From positions 3,350,001-3,414,000 of the forward strand of contig OU612067.1 of the NCBI GenBank assembly GCA_914767715.1: 64,000 bases of DNA. Direction: 5' to 3'. This document shows, piece by piece, positions 47,616-61,423 of this stretch. The notes below the pieces were generated by a model. It did not search any database. It saw nothing but the letters and a program-made list of their open reading frames with translations, and was not told the origin of the DNA. How positions within the stretch are numbered: position 1 is the stretch's first letter; each line of letters starts with the position of its first letter. The translations under genes were made by a program, and so were the position numbers. The stretch is from Membranipora membranacea (taxonomy: Eukaryota > Bryozoa > Gymnolaemata > Cheilostomatida > Membraniporidae).

Positions 47616-49898
47616 ATGTCACATTCTAAGGTAGAGATATGTCAGTGGGCTTACGATGGAGAAGTGAATAAGGTAAAGCATGCTCTATCTGCTAATGGTG
47701 AGCTAGTACATAAAACAGATCAGGATGGGAGGACTCCGCTACACTGGGCTTCATCTGCAGGATCTACTGAAATATGCAAACTTCTAATAGATCACGGAGC
47801 TAAGGTAAGTTTGTACATTGTGGTTTGAATCAATCCCACCCCCTACAACTGCTTCCTTATTGGAGAAATAAATAATATTGATTCTTACCTTATGACAGAA
47901 GTTCTATTACATTATATAAAAAATATTGGCATTCACCCTATCCAGGTCTTGTCAAAAGGGACCAAAAGTACTGGAGATCAACAAACCATAGGCAGTAGAA
48001 CGGATCTTTGGTATTTACGGTAACCAGATTTCCAGCAGGCATTGGCTTTGGTAACCCTCTATTTAGACTGAGAGCAGATTTTCCAATTAGATCTTTCAAC
48101 AACTATGTATCTATGTAACTATGTAACTATCGCATACATCCAGTACATATTCTCTTTGGTCAGATTGAAGTAATGGATGAAGCAGAGTGGACACCACTAA
48201 TTATAGCTAGCAGTGCTGGTAAGCAGGATATCGTCACTCTGCTTCTAAATCGAGGAGCCAATGTTAATGCTGTCAATCGTACTGGTCAGTGAAATATCTT
48301 ATATTGTATGAAAAACTAATAAGATGGGCTCTACGTCACATCAGCAATCATACCATTATTTGTTATCTGTCCTTAGACATTTCTGGTATGGTGGATAATG
48401 AACTCATGAATCCAGCACTCTCATGCAAGGTGAAATAAATATCAAAGAGTTATCTTCTCACTTTCACAGCCAAACGATGGGGCATAACTCTCATGATAAT
48501 TACCACATGTGATATACTCAATTTGTGCTCCGAGTTTTGATTAGGAGTAGGAGTGGCTTGGTGGTAGAGCGTCGGACTTCTTCAATACAAACTTGTTGAC
48601 GGGCTTGTTTGTGCAGGAGTCTGGGGTTCGATTCCCGGTTGCGGTCTATTTGGTCCTTGAGGAAGACCTTTACCTACAATTGTTCCAGATACCCATATCT
48701 CGGTGGAGGGATCTGTTGAGTTCAAATAGATAAATTGGCATTCAGTAATGTAACACACAGTCTTATATATCAGTGAGAGTGGTTTGATTGGTGCAATAGA
48801 AGTGTATATTTATTTATTTTTATTATTTTATTATTTGATCTTTTCTTAGTTATCTTTATAATGATCAGGAGTGCACCAATGAATCGCAATTACTTACTAA
48901 TTAAACAATGATATGCACCAAATTGCTAGACGTAAGGAAGGTCTGTTGTATAGAGATAGTGACTATCTGATTATTTGATACTGGGTTCAGAATAATCACA
49001 ATCATTCTATTTGAAACAAGAACTCAATTGTATTATAAATGATCCATCATATCAAGTATATTACAGGCCAGTGTGCTCTGCACTACGCAGCGTCTAAGGA
49101 TAGATATGAGATAGCAGAGTTACTAATAGAGAACGGAGCAGCACCTACTGTCGGTGATTGGGTCAACAATACACCACTACATAGAGCTACAAGCAAGGGT
49201 GGGTAACTTGATAGGCTGGTGTCATTACAATCCAGTTTGCATATAACTTAAGTACCTAAGTCCATTAGTTATGTCTAAATTAACAGATCCAGAAAGTGGC
49301 AGCTCTCAAGCTAGGTTGTAACTTACGCTTGTCAGTTTTCAGGCTAACGGCTTATGTACTATATCAGTTACAATAACACCTATGGCCTCACAACCATGTA
49401 CTATTGTATTCTTCCTCTTAGCTATCAATAAGTCTGATCCTGACTTATTCAGTCTGCGATCAATATCAGAAAATTCCTGGAAACAGAACTCGACTCATTG
49501 TATTTAGCTGAAGACCTCTGTGTTGTGCAGTGCTATGCTTACTACTGTATGTTGTATCCATAGAGTTATTATATACGGCTGTATCTCCACTACAAAGCCT
49601 TCTTGCTCATACAAATATTTTGAATGCTATGTCTGTCATCTTTTGTGCAGGTTACATTAAGATGGTACAGTTACTGATGGTACACCATGCTGAGGTAGAC
49701 TACACAGACACTGAAGGTAACTCAGCACTGCATGTAGCCTGTCAGGATGATGTGCTGGATATCGCTAAGCTTCTCATAGAGCATGGGGCAGATATACACA
49801 AGAAAAACAAAGAGGAGAAAACTCCTCTAGATTATCTCAAGTCTGGTAACAGAGTAATGCTTACTAATATACATCAGAGGAACGTCATACCTAGATGA
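47616..49898 (+). CDS. PSMD10: 26S proteasome assembly chaperone gankyrin (PSMD10)
   Basis: Four exons, 47616-47804, 48164-48284, 49067-49198 and 49651-49898, join in frame to 229 aa (human PSMD10 is 226). The product is ankyrin repeats end to end: DQDGRTPLHWASSAG, EWTPLIIASSAG, QCALHYAASKDRYEIAELL, NTPLHRATSKG and TEGNSALHVACQDD, finishing with NKEEKTPLDYLKSGN, which matches the gankyrin C-terminus (NKEEKTPL). Gankyrin binds the Rpt3/PSMC4 ATPase and helps assemble the 19S proteasome base. The ATG at 47616 follows an acceptor at 47607-47608, so a 5' UTR intron is likely; an upstream in-frame ATG at 47577 would lie in that intron. Exon 3 uses a GTGGGT donor. Confidence 0.95.
48548..48690 (+). 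mobile_element. tRNA-derived SINE, family 3
   Basis: AGGAGTGGCTTGGTGGTAGA is an A-box-like head and GGGGTTCGATTCCCGG a B box. The tail CCTTGAGGAAGACCTTTACC followed by TACAATTGTTCC resembles the conserved 3' tails of several animal SINEs. It lies in PSMD10 intron 2. A functional tRNA is unlikely because no cloverleaf of normal size forms. Confidence 0.72.
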
Positions 49899-50302
49899 GT
49901 AACAAGATGGATAGATAGGGGACTGATTTGGTAGCATAGCAGAGTCATGACTTTCACCATTTGAATGGCAAAGCCTTTTTAACACCAAACATGAGAGGAT
50001 CAATTCGTTTGCCTTGTCATCGCATAATCGCACTCAATTTATTGCATGGAAAAGTAAATTCTGTGTCGATTTGTGCTTCACATATTACTTTACATTATGG
50101 TCAGAACTTGACCCTCATTGTAGGGAAGGTTTGTTCATGTTGCAGCTAATAATTATAGCCATGCAAGTGTTACTAGTCCTTGTTCATTTTTATCTTATTA
50201 CGGCTATTCTATTATAATAAAAAATTGGTAATATGAACAAAGTGGAAAAATATATATAGTTGATCATTAGTCCCTGCTAGCTTGTTAGCTGTGTCCTCCA
50301 AT
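49899..50302. other. Convergent spacer between PSMD10 and UNC93A-like gene
   Basis: 3' flanks of two convergent genes. A candidate poly(A) motif (ATAATAAAAAATTGG) is near 50215. No gene is seen. Confidence 0.5.
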
Positions 50303-53300
50303 CTATTCAACAACAAACCCAGCTTTCCTCTTTCTCCACTCCTTGTACTCTACTACAAGGTAGAGTGAAACACCAACTATCAAAAATGCCCCGAGAATGT
50401 AGGCTTTGATGGGTAGACATAGACGACTCTGATATGTAAAGGCGATGATAAAGCCGAGAGATTCCCAGAGTCGATAGTTTGAGTACGCTGCTTCTGTGCT
50501 CTCTCTAAATAGCACACCATACAAAGCTACAAATAAACAACACTGCATATACAGAGCTATAAATAAACAGGACTCCATGCAAAGCTACCACATACAATCA
50601 AAATAGACTTGGTTAACCCAAGGAGTTTTAACTCTTTGGTTCACCATTATCTAAAATTTATCTAAGTCAGTGATTTGAGTGATCATCTCTAACACTGTCA
50701 TGTTGGTCACAAACAATGGAGTAATTGTTCCTTTTCATATTATTACAAGGTTGTTCACAAAGAATTTATCATCCTTGGGAGTTACCCTCCTAATGACATA
50801 AACCATGCATACCACTATATTCAATTTTGCAGTACCTATTGCTCAAACTATACAAACAGAGGCTATTTTTATACAGGTGTAAATTTGTACAATATGAAAT
50901 AAAAGTGATTACTCACGAACTAACAAATTCTGTGATGTTGGGATGTCTTCTTTTTTTTTATTCCAAATGTTACGCGTGACCATATGGTGTATTAAGCCTG
51001 TGACCAATCAAACCTAGTTAATTGCAATGATTGAGTTGTGCTATCACATGCGAAGCAAAGGATGAGGTCATGAACCATTTTAACTAATGCGATTCGTTGA
51101 AACTCACCATTGAGTTGTGTCTGCCAGATACCATCAGCCATACCCCAGAGTCCAGCATAGACAAAGTACAGGTATAGATTATCTTGTGTGATATCAATTA
51201 TCAGGAATGTTATAATCAGAGAACCGTTAATCAGGAATCCTGAAATATGCATACAAATATACAGAATACCTAATTGCGCCAAGAAAGGATCTATCACAAA
51301 CAGGCTTTAAATTCTGTAAAATTACTAGTTCGATACATTCAATTGTTGGTCACTATTTGAGTGACACAGTATTTCACCATGGAGTGCCCCTGTGCAGGGG
51401 GCGCAATCAGCAATATCTAGCCATCTTATCAATAAATGTGAAAATTATGAGTGACATGTTTTGACTAATGCACTTGTGGGTTGTAACCTACTGTTTAGCT
51501 AAATCATAATTAATCAATTTTACTGCATTTTGAATCTTCCATCATATCTGCGTACCTGTCTAGAGGGAGCGCAATTCCAAATACCGTCATATCGGATCAT
51601 ACCTGATTTAGTAAAATGGAAATGGCCTCAGCTCTGTTCCCTCTTTCCTCTTGCACATGATCAGTGTACATGAGTTCTGTTTTTTGTTCGATTACCCTGT
51701 GTTAGATGTCAACTTACCTAGAATGAAGAAAGGTATTCTGCCTACATACTGCACTAGTCGGCCAAACAGCAACGAGCAACAGGCATCGACTACACCATAG
51801 CAAATCAACACATATCCGATCCACCATCTTCCGAGTGGGCATGTTATAAAAGCCTGCAAAAAGAATTATGTTTTGTAGACAAAAAGTTCTTACCCATCAA
51901 AAAGGCGGACCATATTTTGATTCCGCTGTACAGACAGAACCAAGTCTATTAGTTTGTTGATTCATAATAGGGGTGTTTGACGTTGTGAGTTTTGTGCCAA
52001 AGGTCTAAGATTGGACAAGTGTAGTGTACTATATTAGTATAGTCCGCCAATGTGTTGGCTCTGGTTGGTTGGTGGGAAGATGAAGAGCCATTCATTTAGC
52101 TCTTCATTCCTTTGGTAATTTCAGGAAAGTACCTGCTGGCATTGGTTCTTCTTCTCCCCACCATCCAATCAGAGCCAATACATTGTCTAAGTGTGGTGGA
52201 CTAAGGATATTAAGTCTATTTGGCCTTTTCATTAGGCATTCAGCTCAGAAAGGTGTTACAACTGCAACATCACCTTTAATCCGAAATTGTCTGACATATC
52301 AAATCAAATCGCTTCCATTCCTTGGCTCGAGGAGGAACAACTCCAAATTCAAGCAAAATTATATCAAACTTGATCTGGTCAGAGAGGGTGGGACACACAC
52401 ACATGTCTCACCCTCCATGATCTGGTTAAAATGTAATTTGAGTTGGAAGATAATCTTACTTGTGTGAAGTCACCAGATAGGAAAGCTTGCTCCAGTCCAC
52501 TAAACATAGTGAGAGGTATGAGTAGAACCTGCCTGTAGTCCTTTAGATGGTAGAAGGTGGCAGCTATAATACTGGGTTTGAGTACTTCATGTGAGCAAAC
52601 ACAACCAGAACATTTACTCTTGAGTCTCTCTGCTGGTAGTTGTTGGAGAAATATAAGAACAATAGCAACAGCCACACAGGCACATCCAGTATATATTCCC
52701 GCTAACATAAAAAGCTGCAACAGAAAGTTTTAGGTTTACAACAAAAAACGTTAAATTTAATAGTAATAGTCTAAAATGACCAGTACAGATTATATACAGG
52801 GCTGTATTTGAAAAGCAATGGTAAGAGAGGCGGGAATCATTGAATGGGGTTACGCTCGAGCGAGCGAGCGTAGGACACTAACTGGGAGTCACCAAGCAAT
52901 GTCGGACGAGAGGCAAGAGTCTGGGGTGCTCAGACTAAGGTATATATAGAATATTGAAAATCCTAATAAAGGTTTATTATTCTAGTCCTGACACAGGTCC
53001 CCAGAACTATTGGCCTGATATATTATCCCATTTTCGCGTGATTTTTTTCGGAGAAGTTTTACAGGCTTTATACAGGATATCTATTAACGTACATCATCAC
53101 ATGGGACGTTTTTTACCACTTATATGTTATCCAGTATTTACCTGATCTCTATCAGGCGGGTCCAGGTTTGTGTTGTTAGGATTAGCAGCCAGATCTTGTG
53201 GACAGAAACCTTTTCCACACAAAGAAAGTTGCTGTAAAATGGAAAAAAAAATGTATAGCTCATTTATTTTTATTTTCTAATGAGGCTAATATCGATTAAA

Positions 53301-56300
53301 CTCGTCTCTGGTTGTGTGGTGGATAGCGGGTACGGTGGGCATGCTTTGTCTGGGCTCTTCATGTTGTTTTTGCGATGTTTCTGTAATTATTTGGATGGTT
53401 GGCCGCCACTTTTGTCACAGACTATCTGGGGTGTATTTCAATTAGAAACAGCGATTCTTTACTCAAGCACTATCCCATCGCTCAAAAATTATCACTCACT
53501 TGGTCTTTCAATTAGACAAAATTGCTCCCAAATCGCTCACTCAGATTGTATATAGTTCCATCAAGTGACTGAGCGACCTGAAAGCGAGACCCCTAGCAGG
53601 TATCGCTAACTCAGTGAGTGAGCGATCAGATTACGATTTTGGCTGTTTCTAATTGATAGACCCTCTGGCTGACTCATGCTTATATTTACTTTCTTTTGAT
53701 AATTTATTCCTCATAATTCACAACCTTTCTTTAGAGCAGGATACAAAAAACTCTTATTCCAACTGAATTTCTCTTTGGTTACAGCTTAATATTGCTGGTG
53801 GTGCCAGCTATTTTCTCCAAGGATAGATAAAAAATGTTCGTCCCCTTCAGACCTCAAATTGTGGAAAGGTTATTTCCCATACCGTATTTTGTAATTTGTG
53901 AGCAGGATCGGGAGAAGTCTGAAACTGCTTATTCTCTTACCTCTTCAGTTAATGGACTGATAGCAGAACTAGAATTATCTGGAGCAAGAATCTGACTGGA
54001 TATAACATTTCCCCACACTGAAGCTGCAATCGGTATTGAAAGATATTGAATAGTTAGCCCAACAATGAGGAGAAAATCCTACTAGTAAAGGAAGAGTGTG
54101 GGCAAGAGACAAAACCAAAACCACTGTAGAGTGAATTGGAACATTTGAACATGATGTAGGTGTGTAACAAGACAGAACCTCATCATCTTCATGGCATGAG
54201 CTACCCCTACAGTGTTGTCCCAGATTACTAACAAAAGTTGTCTGTCAATTTCTCCTTATCCTCCCCCTTATATGTTAACAACCCACTGCTGAAAACCCTG
54301 CGATTGTGAATGTGACGCCAAAACCCCCCTTGAATTGATCCCTTGCGAGTCGTGGCTGTGAAGCTATACAAAATACCTAACTGTTACATCTCCGATGACT
54401 GATATACTGTTATTTACATCCAGATAATCAAGTCTCACTCTGTTATCACTACACAGCATATCGCCCTTGAAAGGAGACAACTACTCCGACGGCGATCAAC
54501 CTATCGGAAGAATCGGAAGAATGAGCTGAAGGTGCTTGGTGACTTCTACTCTAGATGGCAAAGCACAGTGACCAATTCAGGTATTTTCTATGGTATTTCA
54601 GCTGAAGTAATAGAAAGCAAGGTATGGCCGTCATAGCAAGGAGACTATTATCAATTCAATAGCTATTTAGGTAGAAATTGGCACAGATTCAGTTTTGGAT
54701 GCTGCGGACTTAGTTACTTGATTGGAAAAAGAGGAAGAAAACTCCAAAGAATAGATTTGTAGCAGAATCCACTGAGGTGCCAGTCTTTTTAGCGTAATCA
54801 TGAGCTGCCTACAAAAAAAAACCAACTTCGTTTTATTTATTTTTCATTCCACCTGCTCAGCACCCCTTAGTTAGCGACCGTCTACATCAGGATCGCCGCC
54901 CCAATCACCATCAATGGCTGGCTGAGACACTAAACAGCTTAAAGCAAACACTATCACAAATTACAAAATGCTAAAAGTATCAGCTCACAACATACAACAA
55001 ATTTAAATTGTTGGGATTAATTACCTTCACAAGTTATATATAAGTTTATAACACCAAGGAGTATAGAACAAGTTTTCTTCCCTCTGTGGTTGCGGATGAT
55101 ATTGCAAGAGTCGGGTATCGCGGCGTCGCACCAGATGTACCTCGATACCTAGATTTTGCAATATCAATAGTTTGCCAAAAAATTACCGGGACAACGCCTA
55201 GATTAACCACGGTGTTGGAGAGAAAGCTCTCTGGTCGAACAACTTTTGCAGAGTTTTTCTCGATTTTTTGGTCAAAACGCTTGTGCACTACGTCAGAAAA
55301 GATCACCCACATACATGTATAAAAGATTCCAGCCATATCAGCGTATAATGCCAAAACAGAGGTTATTAAAGTTCTCAGCTCTTCATCCATTTTATGCACC
55401 TCCTCTACCGACGACCTTGTTTGTACTAGAATATTTATTTACCCCAATAATCTTATCGGTATTTTGTAGTTGAACGTGACAGATAATGCTAAATATCCTG
55501 AAGCACTCAAGATAACCTTTGGGTTAGCTCTGATCGGCTGTAGGGAAGCCAATCAGAGCTAACACACCGGCCACTTATGAGTATGTGAAGGAGAAGTTAG
55601 AGGGCATACCTGATTAAGATATGTACATTTAGAAGTCCAAAGAGGAGCAGCTCCAAGCCCGACGATGATAGCTGCAGGAATGTATACCTCCGGGCGGGCA
55701 TAGAAATGTGCCACCATGAACATTATATAGCATGCCATGGCTATGGTAAGGGTCCATTTGCAACCTGAAATCATGATGAGAGAAACACAGATTAGGTGTG
55801 GGTGACAGGTGAATATGCAGCATCAAAATGTGTAAAGAACAGAATTGAGGTCGACTTTGGTTCATCTATTCACTATTGAGTTGATATAAATCATCTGACC
55901 ACACAGCTGCTCATGCCGTATAATTTGTGTGCGACCCTCATTTTTGGGATTTATTACTAGTATGATAGTATCACAGTGTAATCCCATATAATAGTAACAC
56001 TTGTGATTAGCGCCTGTTGCAAGTGGCCAACACTTGCCTAAGTTGAGATTTTGGAACTTTGTTGCAAACATTTTTACAGACAGTGGAGATGGAGGTCTCA
56101 ACTTAAAACGTACATTGTGCACAGCACAGCAAGAGCAATAATGTGTATGAAAGTCGAAATGTGTGGGTGAAATATGGCAAGCATGATGAGATATGCTGCT
56201 GCGCTTTTTTATTCGTAACTATCCTCTAACATTTAGGATTAAAATAAATTTCACACTCCTTCTTTCATTTTGTGTGAAGCGTAAGCATCAATGGATGGTA

Positions 56301-57733
56301 GCTACACCAACCATCTTCCCATTCTACCCCTTGTGGTCTGCGAGGAAAGTATTTCAAAATTTTGAACATTATTAAAATCATCTAGGTACAAGAGTCAGCC
56401 ACTAATTCACATATTATGCACATAGTAAAATACCACAATCCTTTTTATGGATTCCTCACACATCTGTAGCATTCATATTAATGTAGAGAAATTCACACAC
56501 ACACACACACATAATAACTTTAATAATGTTCAGTTGGCAATTTTAGGCACATGCTGACATTCCTGCCCAAGATGTTGTATGTTTATATTTGGTCTCAATC
56601 TCTGAGAAATAAAACTATCTCTGTAGGGTGCTCTGTAAAAATTCTAACTTCAGATCAGGAAGCACTTTACATAAGAGAGGGGTTGTTGAAGCTCTTACCG
56701 ACTACCTTGACGAGTGGTGTAGGAATGAAGAATGAGGATAGTACTAGTGACCCGTAGAGAACTGCTAATCCAGTAGTTCCTAGCCCGTCACCTATAAACA
56801 AGCTCGACGCTAACGCCTGAAGGGATTGGAACGCAGTAAATAGGAACAGAAATCCTGTACATATCACCAAAATATTTCTCCAGATCTGTAAAATATGTAA
56901 CAATCAGTCTTATTTGCAAAGCTATTCCATGTGATGACCTGCCTGAAGCTTCATAAGGCCTAAATTAGGCTGCGCCCAATTGAAGCAAATATGAACGCCA
57001 GATCAGCATGCTGTCTACATCCTACAGGTCCGCATGCATTCTGGTAATTATCGACGATAATACCTTGTTGTCTATGAGACAGTTTCTATCTATGTCTCTC
57101 CAGATCGCAATGAATAAGTTACCATTCCTTGCAGACATTACCATGCATGATAGTCATTCACTTTTTTCTCATAAAACTATCTTCATTTTTTTTAAGACTC
57201 ACGAAACTTGCCATGATTTGTTGCCCTGGAGCTTGAATAATAGTTTGTGTAGGAAACAAACCATTGTAGCATTTGGGTTACTCTACTAGTCTCTACTAAT
57301 GAACCCTGAATGTATAAGATGCTAGGTCCTGCAGGAGACATTGGTTGTATGTTTGTTGCTCCAAAAAGCCGTCAGGCTGATATTGGCGTATCCAACCATT
57401 CAACTTCAGCACATACTGATATTTCTTTTACAGCAATAATATATTTACAGATAATCAATGTTCTAATGCCTGACATGGTTTTCCCCCACCCACCCACACA
57501 GCCACCCACCCACCCACCCCAGACAGCCTGCCCAGGCTAGTTTTCCTCTCTGATCCTCGACAGGTCACTGTATTGAGAAAAGTTTGTCCAACTGAATGGA
57601 AGCTCTATCATACCTGGAACTTGTTGTCAAACAGCGCCTCCTCCTCACCGGCTGCCTCAGCTTCTGGAGACTTATCAGAGATAGGTGTGTCCTCACCAGT
57701 GTGCCCTTTACCCGGCTCCACAGAATTCGACAT
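50303..57733 (-). CDS. UNC93A-like twelve-helix membrane protein, gene 1
   Basis: Ten minus-strand exons close in frame to 490 aa (human UNC93A is 457): 57733-57614, 56885-56699, 55764-55610, 54808-54718, 54023-53941, 53231-53142, 52714-52460, 51853-51718, 51239-51108 and 50526-50303. Exon 1 encodes an acidic cytosolic N-terminus (EAEAAGEEEALF). Family signatures are strong: SKCTYLNQ, LCGKGFCPQ with NSS and NNT sites in an outer loop, SGLEQAFLSGDFTQ, GYVLICYGVVDACCSLLFG, GLWGMADGIWQTQLNG and ALYGVLFRESTEAAYSNYRLW. UNC93 proteins belong to the MFS fold; C. elegans UNC-93 associates with a potassium channel and UNC93B1 traffics endosomal Toll-like receptors. The similarity is to UNC93A, whose role is less clear. 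A tandem paralog lies upstream. Confidence 0.93.
52041..52202. mobile_element. Imperfect long-TIR element in UNC93A-like intron
   Basis: The ends AGTCCGCCAATGTGTTGGCT and AGTCCACCACACTTAGACAA (reverse strand) lead into arms that share TTGGCTCTGATTGG/TGG and a GGTGGG...GAAGA block, giving inverted arms of about 45-55 bases around a short centre. No coding capacity. Confidence 0.65.
53439..53655 (-). mobile_element. MITE with terminal CAATTAGAAACAGC repeats
   Basis: Begins CAATTAGAAACAGCG and ends GCTGTTTCTAATTG, about 14-base terminal inverted repeats. The centre holds several CGCTCAnTCA-type submotifs in both orientations. The same sequence family is at 25179-25318 and, as a relic, at 29525-29580. 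It lies in a UNC93A-like intron. Confidence 0.78.
55523..55563. repeat. 17-bp inverted repeat (hairpin)
   Basis: Arms GTTAGCTCTGATCGGCT and AGCCAATCAGAGCTAAC, one mismatch, 7-base loop, in an intron of UNC93A-like gene 1. The phrase CCAATCAGAGCYAA also occurs in the arm of the element at 52041-52202, so the two may be related. Confidence 0.75.
56495..56511. repeat. (CA)n microsatellite
   Basis: About 8 CA units in a UNC93A-like intron. Confidence 0.85.
57483..57522. repeat. (CCCA)n-rich tract
   Basis: CCCACCCACCCA-type tract interrupted by CACAGC, between exons 1 and 2 of UNC93A-like gene 1. Confidence 0.8.
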
Positions 57734-60700
57734 TTTAAAATACTTTCGTGACTGAACAATATATGGAAAAATAGAACTACTTGGAAATTTGGTTTAGCGC
57801 TATCAAAACTTTGTGAGACAGACAGCCTATAACGTCTAGTTATACTGCATACCTGACCTCAAATGCGAGATGACTAAACTGTAACATGTGTCAAGGTTTG
57901 TAACAAACTTCAATTTGATACCCTTGACATGACAACTAAAGATTATTTAAGATATCAATGTTGTGCATTTTGAAATCATTCAAAAGCAAATATTATGGAA
58001 GCCGCTATCTTCTTACTATATAATCCCAAAGATATGCCATGAGCAATTTCAAGATTTTGGTAGTCGTGAGCTATTGATTTGCTTTTTCCTGCCAAGTGCA
58101 CACGCATTTTAATTTATTTTCATGGTTTCATGGGATAAAGAGTAAATCCCAAAGAACATGTAACGGATATTCTTTCTATTACAGTATAGACCAAATTTTA
58201 AGTTGTGTAATACAAGGAAACCAGCAGACAATGATACTGCGGTCAAATTACCATCAGTACCACTACATAAAGAGCACTGTATGCAAATGGTGGTTAGTTG
58301 CCAGATTTCACAACAGATGGAAGGATAGATGACATATTTGGTAGGATCTATCCGAATCGCAGAAAGATGAAATCATGGGAGTGAGACCACTTATAGATAC
58401 CATACACATTTATAATATAATTCATAGCGATAAGATTACTGGCATGCACTTATCATAAGTCTTAGTTTTAGTTGTTGACTGAACACTCTATTTTGGATGC
58501 TTTTCCCAAAATTTTGTCAACAAGCCTCATAGACGACAGCTTGTAGTCTGGTTTGGCAAACTGCCAAGGCACAGTATTTGTGTACAACGTGACAACCACC
58601 TAGCTTGCGGCATGATTTTATCCAAAGATCTGTAGGCCTCATCACCAAATCTTATCATCTCAAACATTTGCAATCAAGCCTGAAACAGGGAGTCTCTAGT
58701 GATATATCAGCTATATTTACTCAAGGCAGGTGCTGTCAAAAGGTGTGACAAGACTGCAGCATGGTAGTCGATGAAATCCGACCTACACAACACGTCAAAA
58801 CTTACAATAATGAGATATGCATGATATGATGATGGTTATAATATGATGAAACATAAGGCCCACGAATGTATGGAGCTTGCATGAGTTGTGAGGTGCCTGA
58901 GCACAGCATAATCATCGCATAAAAATTAGAGCTCAAATAGGCCATTTTGGCACACAAACAACGTGGGCTGTGTCAACAAACATAAGGGATAAATTGTTGG
59001 TCAAAGTAGTTGCTGCCTCCTTTTCAATGATTAAATCAGGATAGCATAATATCATGAATGAAAACTAGAAGTATTAACCTGAATTCATCACATGGAAGGC
59101 TTCAATGACAAATTAAAAAATATAACCTTAGACTGAAATCAGAGAAGGAAGGGCCATATTTCATAGATTATCATCAATTTTATATACTCAGGCCCGTAAT
59201 TCTAGGGGAGGCAGGCACCCCTAGAATTTCTAATTATAGCGGCCAAAAAAACACATGAATTGAAATAATCCAGGCCAGAATGAGCTTATTTTTGACTAGC
59301 AGCACCTTACCTGATGTTACGTTGTGACCTAAAATATGTTTTGCCCCCACTACTGTGTTTCCTGAACTCCGGCCCTGATATTAGGAAGTACTCGGTATAA
59401 GAAAAATATTATAAATGAACCTGTATGTCAATTAGAAGTGCCAAATCTTCAGTGGACATTGGGAGTTATGTACTTATTACACACGAGCAGATAAATCAAT
59501 ATCTGCCTTTATGCCCTTCTTGCTCTTTGTAAGTTGCCTATACGCAATGGCAGAGCAGAGTGCAGATAGTAGAACAGAGTATATAGTATAATATGTAAAA
59601 CAAATTATCTCACAGTTTAAACATGAACGCTTGTTAAAGGTGTGAAGACTGAAGAACATTCACGACTTCATGCAGCAGTTTTTTGTGTGTCTGATTTTGC
59701 TGCAGACCTCTAATGGAAGACATGGAAATGATCAGATTTGCGTTTTTGTGAACCATTAAAACAAAGGAACCTTTGCATTTTCAGTAGCATGTTATGTAAA
59801 TACTAGTGCTTTCTTTGCTGGTGATGATATTTCCATGATCCACCCTCTCACCGATTCGTATTCACGTCGATTTACAAAAATTTGAATTCATGCCATGTAG
59901 GTCTTAACATGTAACTCACCATTTTATCGGTGTGTTTCAGTATTCTCTCACAGGAAATCGTCTATTTTAAGGATCATTTTCATCAGCTCCTCACATCACA
60001 ACCCAAATACAGATGCTTACCAGCGTTGTTTGCCTATGTCGACAAAGAGCAGTATCATTGTACATGCAGACACATTAAAAACCAGGCAGGTCTGCACATG
60101 ATTAATTACAGAGACTTGTAAAACCATGAATAAACTACAAGCTAAGCCATTACATTCACAATATTGCTACTTGTCTAATTTAGTAGGCACTGCATCATAT
60201 CTTGCCTCTGTTGTGGATGATAGCACAATGATATAACATTAATACCTCAGCTACTTCAATGTTAAACCACCCAGCAGAACTTAAGATAGACTCTGAGTTT
60301 GTGAAGCAGAGAGGCAATTATTTCACTTAAAGCGTGTATCTGAAGGTAGCTGATATCTGGACCTAACTGTAACTATCTGTCTTCAAACAAACCACACTTA
60401 GTTGTAACATCTCACCAAATTAAGTGTTGGCAATAATTGGCAAATCCCTATCCATATGACCGGATTTGGTCAATAAATCTGAAACAGACCAGTGCTTGAG
60501 ACTCATCCCTACTAGTAAAGAGCCATCCATCCTTAGTAAGGATCAGCCGAACACAATTGTCATTGTGTTAACTGATTATAATATCAACCACAGTATTTGA
60601 TCAGCCTACCATGACACATGCCTCATCAGGGAGGCATAATGTGAGGTCATTGAACCTTATATCTGGAGCGGCATTGTTAATTATGAGAAACCAGTAGCTT

Positions 60701-61423
60701 TCTGGAAATTCCCAAGTCTGTGGCAAAGGCCATCATAGACTTAACGTGATATTATAACAATAATAAGTCTTTGATGCTAACTGCACTGCCACCCCAGCCT
60801 GTTGTAGCTCGTACTGCACAGCGCGAACTGAACCTTCGAGCTTAGTGCGAGTCGGCAAGTATTCCAATGGCTCGAACAGCCCCTAAAATGGAGTCAGGTC
60901 GATCCATGCAACTGTGTATGGGGGGCACTGGCAGAATGACCGTTGTCACCTTTTAAGGGGTGGAACACTCAACTTCAAAAATTTAGCAAAGTTTCAGTCC
61001 CTGGTCACTCTTTGGACCAGCACATTTCCTCGTGATTTTATACCATCATTTTCAGTTGGGTAATCAGCCTGGTCCAATAGCTTAGTGTAGTAGATAAACT
61101 TTTGTTTTTTTTCTCAGTTTTCAAAAGATTTGTATTTAGAAATTTATTCTGGTTATTTTGACATTATAAAATTGTATAGAATATAGATACAGTTTGCACA
61201 AAAACATTGATTATTCTCACTAATAAATTGAGATAATAAAAATTTATTGTGCGATGCTTGTCCAGTTTGAGCAGATGAAATTTAGTCAGAGGTTCCGCTC
61301 ATGACATTTACCTTCATACACCATATTGATAATAGTGGCGGCAAACATGATAATAATGGCGGCAAACAAAATTTAGCCCAAAGTTTGAGCATTTCAACCA
61401 TTTCAAGCTGTTCTAACACTAGT
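57734..61423. other. Spacer between the two UNC93A-like paralogs
   Basis: Contains the unplaced promoter of gene 1 and the 3' flank of gene 2. Besides the MITE at 59189-59377 I find no supported gene; small ORFs (58096, 59477, 59930) have no recognisable content. Confidence 0.5.
59189..59377. mobile_element. hAT-like MITE, 189 bp
   Basis: Begins CAGGCCCGTAATTCTAGG and ends CCTGAACTCCGGCCCTG, whose complement is CAGGGCCGGAGTTCAGG; the ends match at most positions. No clear 8-bp target duplication survives. No coding content. Confidence 0.55.

Noticed and set aside
48548-48660. A functional tRNA gene
   Set aside because: A and B boxes are present but too far apart, and no acceptor stem or normal anticodon arm forms; the SINE-like tail explains it better.
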